64,000 nucleotides of DNA. Source: an uncultured Lachnospiraceae bacterium. Its GTDB lineage: Bacteria > Bacillota > Clostridia > Lachnospirales > Lachnospiraceae. Shown in pieces: positions 41,785-51,293 of the stretch. Within the stretch, counting starts at the first letter, position 1, and each line of letters starts with the position of its first letter. The translations under genes and the position numbers were made by a program. The notes below the pieces were generated by a model. The model was given only the letters and a program-made list of their open reading frames with translations, did no database searches and had not been told where the DNA came from. The stretch spans positions 1 through 64,000 of the forward strand of contig CACWKX010000001.1 of NCBI GenBank assembly GCA_902761585.1, in the 5' to 3' direction.

Positions 41785-42978
41785 ATGAAAAAAAGAGAAT
41801 TATTCAGCTTTCTCGCCGCTGGGGTGATGGCGCTCTCCATGCTTGGCGGGTCTGTCTATGCAGAAGATGCGGCAGCTGACAGTACAGCCGCAGCCGACGA
41901 CTCTTCCTCCGGGATGGTTCAGAGTTATCTGACGGGCAAGCAGGTCCCTGCTTCCTACGGAAGAAAGAGACCGCTTGCGATTATGCTTGAGAATACGCCG
42001 GATGCACTTCCTCAGTTTGGAATTGAGAATGCCGATGTCGTCTATGAGGCGATGGTAGAGGGCTCCATTACCAGGCTGATGGGCATATTCGAGAACTATC
42101 AGGATGTGGACCGGATCGGGACGGTTCGTTCCTGCCGCCCGTACTATGTCTACTTTGCCCGTGAATTCAATGCGTATTATGCACACTATGGACAGGTAAT
42201 CTACGCGGTCCCGGTTCTCCAGCTTCCGACAACGGCTGACATTGCAGGACTGCCTTATGGGGAGGATGGTCAGAACTATACGCTCAATGACGGCTCTGCG
42301 GCATTCTATCGGATAGATGACCGCTCGGCACCGCATAATGTCGCGACAGATTATTCGAGAATCCAGAATGTTGTGCAGAGCAGCGGCTGGTCCACGGACT
42401 ATGCAAGCGGCTACAGTGGCCATTATCAGTTTGCGCAGGACGGACAGGAGGTCAACCTGGACAACGGTCAGATCGCAAAGGTCGTGATCCCTGGTTTCAT
42501 CTACAACCACGCCAGGTTTGACTACAACGAGTCTGACAAGCTGTATTATCGTTCCGAATTTGGAAGTGCCCAGGTGGACGGGACAACCGGCAACCAGCTT
42601 GCCTACAAGAACATCATCATACAGGAATGCCCATCAACGATGTTCGATGAAAAGTATCTGTGGACAGATCCGACCGGAAACGGGCAGGGTGGAAGCGGCT
42701 GGTATATCACGAACGGACGTGCTGAGAAGATTACCTGGCAGAAGGAAAACTGGAGTGCGGATGATCCGGTCGAGACGACCGTCAGTTCTGCGAATGTTGC
42801 CTTCGATGTCAGGGAGTGCGATTTCAACGTCACCCGTTATTATGATGAAAACGGGAATCAGATCACACTGAATCAGGGAAAGACATTCGTCGAGATTGTC
42901 CGGAACCAGGATGATCCGCTGGTCGTGCTATCGGATGATCCGAATATTGATACTTCCATCATCGATTCCCTTGGCTGA
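41785..42978 (+). CDS. Secreted DUF3048 domain protein
   Basis: A 397-residue exported protein. The signal peptide is clear: MKKRELF, a hydrophobic core, then SVYA before Glu27; there is no lipobox cysteine. An acidic Ala/Ser/Asp spacer (about 27-45) precedes the DUF3048 domain (about 55-395), with RPLAIMLENTPDALPQ and DRIGTVRSCRPYYVYFA. The domain is widespread in Bacillota envelopes but has no known activity. ATG 41785 has AAAGGAG upstream. No transporter or sortase motif is visible. Function unknown. Confidence 0.88.
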   Translation: MKKRELFSFLAAGVMALSMLGGSVYAEDAAADSTAAADDSSSGMVQSYLTGKQVPASYGRKRPLAIMLENTPDALPQFGIENADVVYEAMVEGSITRLMGIFENYQDVDRIGTVRSCRPYYVYFAREFNAYYAHYGQVIYAVPVLQLPTTADIAGLPYGEDGQNYTLNDGSAAFYRIDDRSAPHNVATDYSRIQNVVQSSGWSTDYASGYSGHYQFAQDGQEVNLDNGQIAKVVIPGFIYNHARFDYNESDKLYYRSEFGSAQVDGTTGNQLAYKNIIIQECPSTMFDEKYLWTDPTGNGQGGSGWYITNGRAEKITWQKENWSADDPVETTVSSANVAFDVRECDFNVTRYYDENGNQITLNQGKTFVEIVRNQDDPLVVLSDDPNIDTSIIDSLG

Positions 42979-43091
42979 CCGGAAGATGGCCTGTCTGAAC
43001 AGACCAGATTCGGAAGAGGGACCATGGATCGCAACCCGGGAAGAGGGACAAAGTCTGTCTTTCCGGGCAAATTGACTGTTGAGGTTATAGT

Positions 43092-44762
43092 GTGAGTAAG
43101 CCAAATGACAAGTCCGGCGGAATGACAAAGGCGGTCCTGGTGCAGGGAACCATCCTGGCAGCCGCTTCGATCATCGCGAAGGTCATCGGTCTGATCTACC
43201 GGATTCCGCTGACCAACATCCTCGGAGATGACGGAAACAGCTATTATTCCACAGCGAATGAAATATACTCGATCATCCTGATGGTCTCATCGTTCAGTCT
43301 TCCGCTGGCGGTGTCGAAGCTGATGAGCGAGCGGCTGCACCGGGGCTATACAAGAAGTGCGTACAAGGTATTTCTCTGTGCGATGCGGATTGCTGTGATG
43401 GCAGGCGTCATTCTGGCTCTTATCACCTACTTGTTTGCCGGAATCATCACAAAGAATGTGATGAACCTGGAATATGCCAAGTACGGGCTGAGGGTACTGG
43501 CGCCGGCGATTCTGATTTTTGCCATCACGGGAACGTTCAGAGGTTTTTTTCAGGGCTTTTCCAACATGGTTCCGACCGCGGTATCCCAGCTGATCGAGCA
43601 GGTTGTGAATGCGGCTGTCTCCCTGTACGGTGCCTACGTGATGGTAGACTACGGCCGGCAGCTTGCAAAGGACCGCGGTGATGATCTTCTGGGCCCTTCC
43701 TGGGGAGCTGCAGGGGCAACCTTCGGAACGGTAGCAAGCGTGACTGTCGCCATGATTGTCATGATGGTCATGTACAGTGCTTTTTTCAGGAGGTTCAGAA
43801 AACAGCTTCGGGAAGATCACAGCGGGCACCGGGAATCATCCAGGACCATCTACCGTGCGCTGATCCTCACAATCCTGCCGATTGTGCTCTCGACGCTCGT
43901 CTACAACATCTCCAATGTGCTGGACCAGGGAATCTTCAATGCGGTTCTCAAAAGCCAGGGCTATACGGAAAAGCAGTATGCGACCATCTGGGGCATCTAT
44001 TCGGGGAAGTTTCGTGTTCTGATGAACGTGCCGCTTTCTCTGGCGTCATCTCTTGGGCCGGCAGTCGTGCCGTCTCTGACAGCCGCAATCGCATCCGGAG
44101 ATAAAAAGAGTGCCGTGCGGACAGTGCACTCCTCGACCCGCTACACGATGATCATCACGATTCCCTGCGCACTTGGCATGGCGGCACTGGGCGGACCGAT
44201 CATCGAGATGCTGTTTCATCCAAAGACCGGGGTTCCGCTCTCGGCCGGAATCATGCAGGCTGGCGCGCTGGTCATCATCCTGTACTCCCTCTCGACCCTG
44301 ACGACGGCCATTCTCCAGGGGCTTGGAAAACTCCGGGAACCGCTGATTCACAATGTTATCGCGCTGGTGATCCATACGATTGTGCTGTATATCATGCTCC
44401 GCGTGCAGAACCTGAACATCTACGCGGTTCTCTATGCGAATGTGATCTTTGCGCTGATTGTATGTATCCTGAATGCACTGAAAATCCAGAGATTCATCTT
44501 CTACAGGCAGGAGTACCGCAAGACATTCATCGTGCCGGCAGCCGCCTCCATTATCATGGCGTTTGCGGCCTATCTCGCGTATCACCTGTTTCATATTCTG
44601 GCAGGCAATTCGGTATCCACGATTCTTGCAATCCTGGTCGGCATGATGGTCTATGCCATCGCGCTTGTGGCATTCAAGGGACTGACAAAGGAAGAGATTT
44701 TAAAGTTCCCGAAGGGACAGCTGGCAGTAAGGCTGTTTCAAAAGCTGGGACTGATGAGGTAA
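43092..44762 (+). CDS. SpoVB-like polysaccharide flippase (MOP superfamily)
   Basis: A 556-residue membrane protein with about 12-14 segments and the MOP/MurJ-like N-terminus (GTILAAASIIAKVIGLIYRIPL). Related proteins are SpoVB (spore cortex) and MurJ-type lipid II flippases. Starts at GTG 43092 with GAGG eight bases upstream. The substrate could be lipid II or another undecaprenyl-linked sugar; no separate murJ is in view. The gap before it (42979-43091) shows no promoter that I trust. Confidence 0.88.
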   Translation: MSKPNDKSGGMTKAVLVQGTILAAASIIAKVIGLIYRIPLTNILGDDGNSYYSTANEIYSIILMVSSFSLPLAVSKLMSERLHRGYTRSAYKVFLCAMRIAVMAGVILALITYLFAGIITKNVMNLEYAKYGLRVLAPAILIFAITGTFRGFFQGFSNMVPTAVSQLIEQVVNAAVSLYGAYVMVDYGRQLAKDRGDDLLGPSWGAAGATFGTVASVTVAMIVMMVMYSAFFRRFRKQLREDHSGHRESSRTIYRALILTILPIVLSTLVYNISNVLDQGIFNAVLKSQGYTEKQYATIWGIYSGKFRVLMNVPLSLASSLGPAVVPSLTAAIASGDKKSAVRTVHSSTRYTMIITIPCALGMAALGGPIIEMLFHPKTGVPLSAGIMQAGALVIILYSLSTLTTAILQGLGKLREPLIHNVIALVIHTIVLYIMLRVQNLNIYAVLYANVIFALIVCILNALKIQRFIFYRQEYRKTFIVPAAASIIMAFAAYLAYHLFHILAGNSVSTILAILVGMMVYAIALVAFKGLTKEEILKFPKGQLAVRLFQKLGLMR

Positions 44763-44765
44763 GAC

Positions 44766-46262
44766 ATGAACGGAGTTTTTGAGTCCGAAGAATTTCGGAG
44801 ACTGATCCAGCATACAGATTTGGAAAAGGAGCCGCCCGAGGAGGACGGCTCCGCGCGTCAGGCGTACTTTCTGAAGAAAGCCTCAGAGCTGATCCGGGAG
44901 AGGGAAGCAAAGCTTAGCAGGCGGATGAAGGCCTGCGTTGTCACATTTGGCTGCCAGATGAATGAGCGCGATTCTGAAAAGCTGCGCGGCATTCTGGCAC
45001 TGGCAGGCTACGAGATGACAGACAGTGAAGACGCGGATCTTGTTCTGTACAATACCTGTACGGTCCGGGAGAATGCCAATATCCGTGTTTACGGACGGCT
45101 TGGGGGACTCTCCGCATACAGAAAAAAGAATCCGGAGATGATTATCGGACTGTGCGGATGCATGATGCAGGAGCCGGACGAGATCGAGAAGATCCGGAAG
45201 GATTTCCGATATGTGCGCCTGGTCTTCGGCACGCATAATCTGCACCGCTTTGCCGAGCTTCTGGTGCGTGTTCTGCTCTCGGACAAGGGAGAGCAGGTGA
45301 TCGAGGTTGCGGGGAAGGACGATCACATCGTCGAGAATCTGCCGGCGGAGAGATCGTACCCGTTCAAGTCCGGCGTCAATATCATGTTCGGATGCAACAA
45401 TTTCTGCACCTACTGCATTGTCCCTTATGTCAGGGGGCGGGAAAAGAGCAGAAAACCGGAGGATATCGTCCGGGAGATCACAGAGCTTGCGCGGGATGGC
45501 GTGAAGGAGGTCATGCTGCTGGGGCAGAATGTCAACTCCTATGGAAGAGGGCTTTTAGAGCCCTGCAGCTTCGCCGAGCTTCTTCAGATGGTTGAAAAGA
45601 TCGACGGGATTGAGCGGATCCGCTTCATGACGTCTCACCCGAAGGACTTATCGGACGATCTGATCGAAGCAATGAAGCATTCCGAAAAGATCTGCCGTCA
45701 CCTGCACCTGCCGCTGCAGTCGGGGTCAGACCGGATCCTTTCAGCCATGAACCGTCATTATACCAGTGAAACGTATCTGGAGCTGGCAAGAAAACTGAGG
45801 CGTGAGATGCCGGATCTGTCTCTCACGACGGACGTCATTGTCGGTTTCCCGGGTGAGACGGAGGAGGATTTTCAGCAGACGCTGGATGTTGTCAGAAGGG
45901 TCCGCTATGACTCGGCATTTACGTTCATCTACAGCAAGCGAAGCGGGACGGCTGCCGCCAGGATGGAAGACCAGGTGCCGGACGAGGTTGTCCATGACCG
46001 CTTTGACAGACTGCTGAAGGAAGTACAGAAGATCGGGCGTGAGGAGACCTCCCGGTTTGAGGGGCAGACACTTCCGGTGCTCGTGGAGCGGGTGAACCGG
46101 GAGGATGACAGCCTGATGACCGGGCGCACGTCACAGAATACGGTCGTGCATTTTCCAGGTGATTGTTCCCTGATCGGGCAGATTGTGGATGTCCGGCTGG
46201 ATTCGTGCAAAGGATTCTACTATATCGGAACCATGACGGGAGGCAACCATGCTGCTGGATGA
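44766..46262 (+). CDS. miaB: tRNA-2-methylthio-N6-isopentenyladenosine synthase MiaB
   Basis: MiaB is a radical SAM methylthiotransferase that completes ms2i6A37 in tRNAs. The 498-residue protein has an N-terminal extension of about 55 residues, then the MTTase domain (VTFGCQMNERDSE, YNTCTVRENA, GCMMQ), the radical SAM core C210, C214, C217 (CNNFCTYC) and a TRAM domain. It works after miaA, found at 51.3 kb. Its last 14 bp overlap mutS. The NERDSE motif separates it from RimO. Confidence 0.95.
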   Translation: MNGVFESEEFRRLIQHTDLEKEPPEEDGSARQAYFLKKASELIREREAKLSRRMKACVVTFGCQMNERDSEKLRGILALAGYEMTDSEDADLVLYNTCTVRENANIRVYGRLGGLSAYRKKNPEMIIGLCGCMMQEPDEIEKIRKDFRYVRLVFGTHNLHRFAELLVRVLLSDKGEQVIEVAGKDDHIVENLPAERSYPFKSGVNIMFGCNNFCTYCIVPYVRGREKSRKPEDIVREITELARDGVKEVMLLGQNVNSYGRGLLEPCSFAELLQMVEKIDGIERIRFMTSHPKDLSDDLIEAMKHSEKICRHLHLPLQSGSDRILSAMNRHYTSETYLELARKLRREMPDLSLTTDVIVGFPGETEEDFQQTLDVVRRVRYDSAFTFIYSKRSGTAAARMEDQVPDEVVHDRFDRLLKEVQKIGREETSRFEGQTLPVLVERVNREDDSLMTGRTSQNTVVHFPGDCSLIGQIVDVRLDSCKGFYYIGTMTGGNHAAG

Positions 46263-48930
46263 GATTGACTATGACAAACTCTCCCCCATGATGAAGCTTT
46301 ATGTCGAGACGAAAAGGCAGGTTGCAGACTGCATCCTGTTTTACCGTCTCGGCGATTTTTATGAAATGTTCTTCGACGATGCCGTGATGGTCTCGCAGGA
46401 GCTTGGGCTGACGCTGACAGGGAAGGAATGCGGTCTTCCGGAGCGGGCGCCCATGTGCGGGGTTCCGCATCACGCCGTCGAGTCCTATCTGAATAAGCTT
46501 GTTCAAAATGGTCACAAGGTCGCGATCTGCGAGCAGGTGGAAGATCCGAAGAAGGCCGTGGGTCTGGTGAAACGGGAGGTTGTCCGGATTGTAACCCCTG
46601 GGACAAACCTGGACACAGACGACCTGGATGCCTCCCGGAACAATTATCTGATGTGCGTGTTCTGCCTGGGAGAGAAAAGCGGGATCGCGACGGTCGATAT
46701 CACGACCGGCACGTTCCTTGTGACAGAGACCGATTCCAGGCGCAAGCTCAGGGACGAGATTCTGCGGTTTTCACCGGCGGAAATCATCTGCAACGATGCG
46801 TTCGAGCTGACAGGGTTGAATCTCCAGGAAATCAAGGACCAGACCGGCGCGACGATCTTCACGCTGGATTCCACCTACTTCGATGATGAAGAGTGCAGAC
46901 AGTCGATCAAGGACCATTTCCATGTCGGAAATCTTCAGAGGCTTGGCCTTGCGGACATGGATGCGGGCGTGGCGGCAACAGGAGCGACGCTGCGGTATCT
47001 GACGGAGACGCAGAAGACGAAGCTGGAAAACCTGACAACGATCGAGCCCTATTCGATCGGAAAGTACATGGTGCTCGACTCCTTCACAAGGAGAAACCTG
47101 GAGCTGACGGAGACGCTGCGGGAGAAGAACCGGAGAGGCTCGCTTCTCTGGGTGCTGGATAAGACGAAGACGGCGATGGGGGCACGGCTGCTTCGCTCCT
47201 TCCTTGAGCAGCCGCTTGTGGACAGTGAAGAGATCGAGGCCCGGCTGACGGCAGTCGAGGAGCTGAACCAGAACGCCATCACGCGGGAGGAGCTGCGGGA
47301 ATATCTGGGGCCTGTATATGATCTGGAACGGCTGATCTCCAGAATCGCCTTCATGACGGCAAATCCGAGAGATCTGATCGCCCTGAAAACCTCGCTTGGC
47401 ATGGTTCCGGCGATCCGGACAGCACTTCAGGAGTTTCAGTCGCCGCTTCTTTCTTCCATCCGGGAGGAAATTGATCCGCTGGAGGATGTCTGCAGCCTGA
47501 TCGGAAAAGCCATTGTCGATGATCCGCCTGTCGCCGTGAGGGAGGGCGGATTTATCCGCGAGGGATACAGCGAGGAGGTCGATCACCTCAGATCGGCGAA
47601 GACGGACGGGAAGCAATGGCTTGCAGACATCGAGGCCCGTGAGAAGGAGCGGACTGGCATCCAGAAAATGAAAATCCGCTACAACAAGGTCTTCGGCTAT
47701 TATCTGGAGATCCCGAACAGCTATCGCGGAGAGATTCCCCAGGATTATATCCGCAAGCAGACGCTGGTGAATGCGGAGCGTTACATCACGCCGGAGCTGA
47801 AAAAGCTGGAGGAGACCATCCTGGGGGCGCAGGACCGGCTGGTCCAGCTGGAATATGACCTGTTCGTGGAGCTCCGGAACAAGATCTCCGACTGTACGTT
47901 GCGGATCCAGCAGACCGCAAGGGCGCTGGCTCAGACAGATGTATTCTGCTCTCTTGCCGTTGTCGCGGAGCGCAACCGCTATGTCCGCCCGAAGATCAAT
48001 ACCCGCGGCGCCATCGACATCCGGGAAGGCCGACATCCGGTTGTGGAGCAGATGATGTCCTCCGGAGAGTTCATCCCCAACGACACCATACTGGACAATC
48101 ATAAAAACAGGGTCAGCATCATCACCGGTCCGAACATGGCCGGAAAGTCGACCTATATGAGGCAGAGCGCCCTGATTGTGCTGATGGCGCAGATCGGGAG
48201 CTTTGTCCCTGCCAGATCGGCGGATATCGGAATTGTCGACCGCATTTTCACGAGGGTCGGCGCCTCGGACGATCTGGCGAGCGGCCAGTCCACCTTCATG
48301 GTGGAAATGAGCGAGGTGGCGAATATTCTCCGCCAGGCGACGAAGAACTCTCTTCTGATTCTCGATGAGATCGGGCGCGGGACATCCACCTACGACGGCC
48401 TCTCGATCGCCTGGGCGGTTGTCGAGCATGTCGCTGACACAAAGAAGCTCGGGGCAAAGACGCTGTTCGCCACACATTACCATGAGCTCACAGAGCTGGA
48501 GGGAAAGATCCCCGGCATCAACAATTACTGCATTGCGGTCAGAGAGAAGGGCGATGACATCGTGTTTCTCAGGAAGATTGTGCGCGGCGGAGCGGACAAA
48601 AGCTATGGAATCCAGGTCGCAAAGCTGGCTGGGGTGCCGGATGATGTCATCAGCCGGGCAAAGGAGCTGGCAGCGGAGCTGTCGGACAGCGACATCACAG
48701 AAAAGGTGCAGGAGATCACGGAGACCGGCGACGCTGAGAAGCCGAAGAAAAAGCATCATAAGGTAGACGAGGTGGACATGAACCAGATGTCGCTTTTTGA
48801 TACGGTTTCGGATGCAGACATCGTGCGGGAGCTGATGGAGATTGATGTGTCGCACCTGACTCCGCTCGATGCGCTCAACACGATCTACGCGCTCCAGAAC
48901 AAGATGAAGAATCGCTGGAATGGTGCCTGA
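46249..48930 (+). CDS. mutS: DNA mismatch repair protein MutS
   Basis: MutS recognises mismatches. The 893-residue protein has the mismatch-reading Phe-x-Glu motif (LGDFYEMFF near 30-38), connector, core and clamp domains, and the ATPase with Walker A GPNMAGKST (627-635), DEIGRGTSTYDG and FATHYHEL. The C-terminal LTPLDALNTIYALQNKM is the usual end. ATG 46249 lies inside miaB with no separate promoter. Co-expression of miaB-mutS(-mutL-miaA) is common in Clostridia. Confidence 0.97.
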   Translation: MLLDEIDYDKLSPMMKLYVETKRQVADCILFYRLGDFYEMFFDDAVMVSQELGLTLTGKECGLPERAPMCGVPHHAVESYLNKLVQNGHKVAICEQVEDPKKAVGLVKREVVRIVTPGTNLDTDDLDASRNNYLMCVFCLGEKSGIATVDITTGTFLVTETDSRRKLRDEILRFSPAEIICNDAFELTGLNLQEIKDQTGATIFTLDSTYFDDEECRQSIKDHFHVGNLQRLGLADMDAGVAATGATLRYLTETQKTKLENLTTIEPYSIGKYMVLDSFTRRNLELTETLREKNRRGSLLWVLDKTKTAMGARLLRSFLEQPLVDSEEIEARLTAVEELNQNAITREELREYLGPVYDLERLISRIAFMTANPRDLIALKTSLGMVPAIRTALQEFQSPLLSSIREEIDPLEDVCSLIGKAIVDDPPVAVREGGFIREGYSEEVDHLRSAKTDGKQWLADIEAREKERTGIQKMKIRYNKVFGYYLEIPNSYRGEIPQDYIRKQTLVNAERYITPELKKLEETILGAQDRLVQLEYDLFVELRNKISDCTLRIQQTARALAQTDVFCSLAVVAERNRYVRPKINTRGAIDIREGRHPVVEQMMSSGEFIPNDTILDNHKNRVSIITGPNMAGKSTYMRQSALIVLMAQIGSFVPARSADIGIVDRIFTRVGASDDLASGQSTFMVEMSEVANILRQATKNSLLILDEIGRGTSTYDGLSIAWAVVEHVADTKKLGAKTLFATHYHELTELEGKIPGINNYCIAVREKGDDIVFLRKIVRGGADKSYGIQVAKLAGVPDDVISRAKELAAELSDSDITEKVQEITETGDAEKPKKKHHKVDEVDMNQMSLFDTVSDADIVRELMEIDVSHLTPLDALNTIYALQNKMKNRWNGA

Positions 48931-49149
48931 AACAGCGTTTTCCTGCAGCACGCGGAGGGCATCAGCATGCCCGCCCGGCTCCCGGACATCAGGGCGTTTC
49001 CCAGCAGCACGCGGGACAGGGTGGAGGTTTTGCAGAAGAATATCCGAATGATATCGGGATGAACGGATGGCTGAATGACCTGACTGCACAGAAGCTGCGA
49101 ATCCAGGTGATTCGGAGTGAGACAGAAATCAGGACGAAAGGAGGGCGTC
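48931..49149. repeat. Intergenic direct repeat between mutS and mutL
   Basis: The 219-bp gap holds two imperfect copies of GCGTTT(T/C)CC(T/A)GCAGCACGCGG (48935-48955 and 48994-49015), 59 bp apart. No gene, promoter or terminator is seen. It may be a remnant of duplicated coding sequence; the purpose is unknown. Confidence 0.4.
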
Positions 49150-51219
49150 ATGGCGGTAATCCATCTGCTGGAGCAGGCGACAATTGACAAGATTGCGGCC
49201 GGGGAGGTCGTAGAGAGGCCGAGAAGCATCGTCAAGGAGCTGACAGAGAATGCCATCGATGCCGGCGCGACGGCCATTACGGTGGAGATCAGAGACGGCG
49301 GCATCGCGATGATCCGGGTGACCGATGACGGCGCAGGGATCCCGGCGGACCAGGTCCGCACGGCATTCCTGCGCCATGCCACCAGCAAAATCGAGAAGGT
49401 CGATGATCTGACCAGCATCCGGTCCTTCGGGTTCCGCGGTGAGGCACTCTCCAGCATCGCTGCCGTCAGCCGTGTGGAACTGATTACAAAGCCTCAGGAG
49501 AGCCTGGTCGGAACCCGGTACCGTATCGAGGGCGGGATCGAGACCGGGATGGAAGAGATCGGGGCTCCGAACGGATCCACATTCGTCTGCCGGGATCTGT
49601 TCTACAACACACCGGCCAGACGGAAGTTCCTGAAATCGGCTCAGACGGAGGCAGGGTACATTGCAGAGTTTGTCGAACGGCTTGCGCTGTCTCACCCGGA
49701 GCTGGCCATTAAATTCATGGCCAACGGGGCGACAAAGCTGGCGACCTCCGGAAATGGAAAACAGGCGGATGTCATCTACCGGATCTTCGGGCGGGAGATC
49801 AGCGGAAATCTGATCGAGGTTGATCAGACAGACGAGGCTACCGGCATGCACCTCCACGGGTTTCTTGGCAAGCCGCAGATTTCAAGAGGAAACCGGACCT
49901 ATGAAATCTACTATGTGAACGGACGGCTGATCGCAAGCAATATTCTGTCAAAGGCGGCGGAGGAAGGATACGAGACCTTTCTGATGCAGCACCGTTTCCC
50001 TTTTCTGATTCTGGCGCTGGATCTTGATGGGACGCTGGTCGATGTCAATGTTCATCCGGCCAAGGCGCAGGTCCGCTTTGCGGACGGCCCTGCTGTTTAC
50101 AATTTTGTGAAGACAGTGGTGAAGGGGGCGCTGACGCACAGGGAGCTGATCATCCGTACCGGGTTTGGGAAGGATGATCACGCCAAAGAAGCGAAAAAGC
50201 TGGCGAGGGAAGTGCTGAAGAAGGAAGCGGCTCCGGAGCCGTTCGAATTTCAGCGAAGGCAGCAGCTGGCGAAGGAAACAAATCCGGGATGGAAGGCACA
50301 GGAAGAAGAAAAAGGATACGATTTCCGGAAACTGAGGGAAGAGCATCCGGCTGCTGCGGACTCACCTTACAGCCCCATGTATCCGGGCATATCCGGGCAG
50401 CGGGAGGAATCTGTCAGACGAAGCAGACTGGCTGACGGAAAAAACTTTCTGGACCAGGCGGCTGCATTTCTGGATGCGCATCACAATTTTCAGGGCACAG
50501 AAGACGGCTGTCAGGGCGAGGAAGCGGAAAAGAAGGCTCCCGTGGTGCCTGCAGGGGAGGAGATCCTCACAGGGAGACAGATGACTCTCGAGGAGCTCGG
50601 GCAGGAGGATGACAATGCCGTTTTTCTGTCAAAAGAGCATGTAAAAGAGCATCGTCTCATCGGACAGGTGTTTGATACCTACTGGATTGTGGAATTCAGA
50701 AACAGTCTCTACATCATCGATCAGCATGCAGCCCATGAGAAGGTCATGTTCGAGCGGTTGATGAAGCGCTTCCGTGACAAGGAGGCGTCTTCCCAGCGGC
50801 TGAGTCCTCCGATGATCGTCTCGCTGACGATGGCAGAGGAAGATCAGCTGAGAGCGCACAAAGACACATTTGCGCAGCTGGGATTTGAGATTCAGCCGTT
50901 CGGTGACAGGGATTATGCGATCTCGGCTGTCCCTCAGGACCTGTTCGGGCTGACAGAAAAGGAATTTTTCCTGGAGATGCTTGATCAGCTGTCACCGGAT
51001 ACCGGCAAGACATCGATGGAGGAAGTAACGGCGAGGATTGCAACCATGGCCTGTAAGGCAGCCGTCAAGGGCAACACGAGACTGAGCACGCTGGAAGCGG
51101 ATGCACTGATTACAGAGCTGCTCTCACTGGATGATCCATACAACTGTCCGCATGGACGCCCGACCATCATCTCCATGACAAAGAGCGAGCTTGAAAAGAA
51201 GTTCCGGCGAATCGTCTGA
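49150..51219 (+). CDS. mutL: DNA mismatch repair protein MutL (endonuclease type)
   Basis: MutL links MutS to strand removal. The 689-residue protein has the GHKL ATPase motifs ENAIDAGA, DDGAGI and FGFRGEAL at the N-terminus, a variable linker (about 345-490), and a C-terminal domain with DQHAAHEKVMFE (from D524), ACKAAVKG and CPHGRP. These metal-binding motifs mean that it nicks DNA itself, as expected without MutH. ATG 49150 follows GGAGG closely; the earlier in-frame ATG 49117 lacks conservation. Confidence 0.97.
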   Translation: MAVIHLLEQATIDKIAAGEVVERPRSIVKELTENAIDAGATAITVEIRDGGIAMIRVTDDGAGIPADQVRTAFLRHATSKIEKVDDLTSIRSFGFRGEALSSIAAVSRVELITKPQESLVGTRYRIEGGIETGMEEIGAPNGSTFVCRDLFYNTPARRKFLKSAQTEAGYIAEFVERLALSHPELAIKFMANGATKLATSGNGKQADVIYRIFGREISGNLIEVDQTDEATGMHLHGFLGKPQISRGNRTYEIYYVNGRLIASNILSKAAEEGYETFLMQHRFPFLILALDLDGTLVDVNVHPAKAQVRFADGPAVYNFVKTVVKGALTHRELIIRTGFGKDDHAKEAKKLAREVLKKEAAPEPFEFQRRQQLAKETNPGWKAQEEEKGYDFRKLREEHPAAADSPYSPMYPGISGQREESVRRSRLADGKNFLDQAAAFLDAHHNFQGTEDGCQGEEAEKKAPVVPAGEEILTGRQMTLEELGQEDDNAVFLSKEHVKEHRLIGQVFDTYWIVEFRNSLYIIDQHAAHEKVMFERLMKRFRDKEASSQRLSPPMIVSLTMAEEDQLRAHKDTFAQLGFEIQPFGDRDYAISAVPQDLFGLTEKEFFLEMLDQLSPDTGKTSMEEVTARIATMACKAAVKGNTRLSTLEADALITELLSLDDPYNCPHGRPTIISMTKSELEKKFRRIV

Positions 51220-51293
51220 TCTATGACAGAGAAAAAGAGAAAAGCAGGAGTGGCGCAGGCAGCCAGAAGGGCGGAAGCCGAAAGGACAGGACT

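Noticed and set aside
46771..49089. 772-codon open frame on the minus strand across mutS
   Set aside because: It mirrors the codon pattern of mutS; the product is rich in His/Leu/Arg as expected for a shadow frame and has no family motif.
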